From assembly GCA_033852115.1 (NCBI GenBank), contig JAWSVE010000009.1, positions 1 to 64,000 on the forward strand: a stretch of DNA of 64,000 nucleotides. The letters are read 5' to 3'. The DNA is from JAWSVE01 sp033852115 (GTDB lineage Bacteria > Pseudomonadota > Gammaproteobacteria > Pseudomonadales > Cellvibrionaceae). Every line of letters begins with the position of its first letter. Within the stretch, counting starts at the first letter, position 1. The notes under the pieces are model-generated. The model was not told where the DNA came from and searched no databases. It saw nothing but the letters and a program-made list of their open reading frames with translations. The translations under genes and the position numbers were made by a program. Below are positions 63,257-64,000 of the stretch, piece after piece.

Positions 63257-64000
63257 ATGTTTACCTACCAAACGACTTACTCAACACTTATTTTGGCTAT
63301 TACCGCGCTAGCTTTTATATCAAGTAGCAGCAACGCGGATACCTACACCGCACCGCGACTCAATCATGGTTCACCCGATTTCCAAGGCACATGGACAAAT
63401 GTCAGTCTCACCTACTTACAACGTTCGGCACGCTACAAAAACAATATTCTCTCGGCAGAAGAGGCGGCCGCAATCGAGCAGAATACTGCAGCCCGGCAAG
63501 CACGGGGTTTGAAACCAACAGACCCTAACGCGCCACCCCCACCCAAAGGATCGAACGTCGGCGGATACAATTCGTTTTACCTCGACCAAGGTGACAACTT
63601 GGCGTACGTAGATGGCGCCTACCGCACGACGTGGTTGGTTAATCAAGAAGATGGGCAACTTCCTTATTCAGCAGCCGGGAAAAAAGTTTTCGACGAGAAT
63701 TTATACCAAGTGCGCAATGATTTTAGTGGCCCAGAAACACGGCCGATGGCCGAACGCTGCATTATTGGTTTTGGCTCTACCGCAGGCCCACCTATGTTGA
63801 ATGTTCAGTACAACAACAACTATCAAATTGTACAAACACCCAATTCAATTATGATACTTGTAGAAATGAACCATGACGCACGCATCATCCGCATGCAGGG
63901 CGAACCCTTACCTAATGGGATGACACAATGGTTCGGTGATTCTATTGGACGCTGGGAGGGCGACACGCTGGTTGTGGAAACACGAAAATTTAACCCTGGT
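63257..64000 (+). CDS. exported protein of unknown function, truncated by the window edge
   Basis: The frame is open from the ATG at 63257 to the last base of the window, so at least 248 residues with the C-terminus missing. The N-terminus is a signal peptide (LILAITALAFISSSSNA). The mature part shares, in order, DFQGTWTNVSLTYLQ, EEAAA, GYNSFYLDQG, AERCIIGFGSTAGPPM, LVEMNHDARI and WEGDTLVVET with the lipoprotein at 29371. Unlike that one it has no lipobox, so it should be periplasmic or secreted. I do not know the function. CAGG is a weak ribosome binding site. Confidence 0.82.
   Translation, partial: MFTYQTTYSTLILAITALAFISSSSNADTYTAPRLNHGSPDFQGTWTNVSLTYLQRSARYKNNILSAEEAAAIEQNTAARQARGLKPTDPNAPPPPKGSNVGGYNSFYLDQGDNLAYVDGAYRTTWLVNQEDGQLPYSAAGKKVFDENLYQVRNDFSGPETRPMAERCIIGFGSTAGPPMLNVQYNNNYQIVQTPNSIMILVEMNHDARIIRMQGEPLPNGMTQWFGDSIGRWEGDTLVVETRKFNPG

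Overview
The window is bacterial chromosomal DNA. Gene content (CDP-diacylglycerol-serine phosphatidyltransferase, a TonB-dependent receptor, lipoproteins with lipoboxes, outer-membrane beta-barrels ending in Phe, ExbB/ExbD-type motors, several beta-oxidation gene sets) indicates a Gram-negative, aerobic, heterotrophic gammaproteobacterium, probably marine and Cellvibrionales-like. That placement is inferred from content only. No rRNA, tRNA, CRISPR array, insertion sequence or prophage was recognised.

Region 1 (1-11.8 kb): pssA, then a long minus-strand acyl-CoA catabolism set (kinase-like phosphotransferase, SDR, 596-aa acyl-CoA dehydrogenase, quinone-oxidoreductase-like MDR, MaoC hydratase, thiolase, and a further SDR after a terminator), followed by a histidine phosphatase, a LysR regulator and a zinc alcohol dehydrogenase. 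Region 2 (11.8-14.4 kb): two tandem DegV-family lipid-binding proteins. Region 3 (14.4-23.6 kb): a second beta-oxidation set with a FadB-like bifunctional enzyme, an acyl-CoA synthetase, three consecutive acyl-CoA dehydrogenases and an IclR regulator. A TTCC...GGAA inverted repeat lies in the divergent promoter. Together regions 1 and 3 supply activation, dehydrogenation, hydration, oxidation and thiolysis of an unidentified acyl-CoA substrate.

Region 4 (23.6-36.1 kb): a membrane-anchored winged-helix regulator, a small unknown gene, a possible gene remnant, a TonB-dependent receptor, a lipoprotein family member with a relative at the right edge of the window, DUF445, a 7TMR-DISM hybrid histidine kinase, an NTF2-like lipoprotein and a soluble CZB-domain chemoreceptor. 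Region 5 (36.1-41.8 kb): a 41-codon gene with its own ribosome binding site and a strong terminator, two paralogous secreted alpha/beta hydrolases with similar upstream DNA flanking an FKBP isomerase, and DUF488.

Region 6 (41.8-53.8 kb) is the most notable: three outer-membrane beta-barrel genes (one carrying an SH3 domain), three TPR-rich envelope proteins (two are lipoproteins), two small exported proteins, an ExbB/TolQ-like channel protein, two ExbD/TolR-like proteins and a TonB-like protein with a C-terminal AgmX/PglI-type domain. This composition resembles the AglRQS-Glt envelope machine of Myxococcus and its poorly characterised gammaproteobacterial relatives. One of the two ExbD-like proteins has Asn where the proton-carrying Asp is expected. 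Directly downstream lies a 1085-aa lipoprotein with 24 DPT-type repeats and a von Willebrand A domain apparently nested inside a PKD-like domain. Region 7 (57.2-64 kb): a six-PAS hybrid kinase with one degenerate receiver, a third secreted hydrolase and a truncated gene running off the window.
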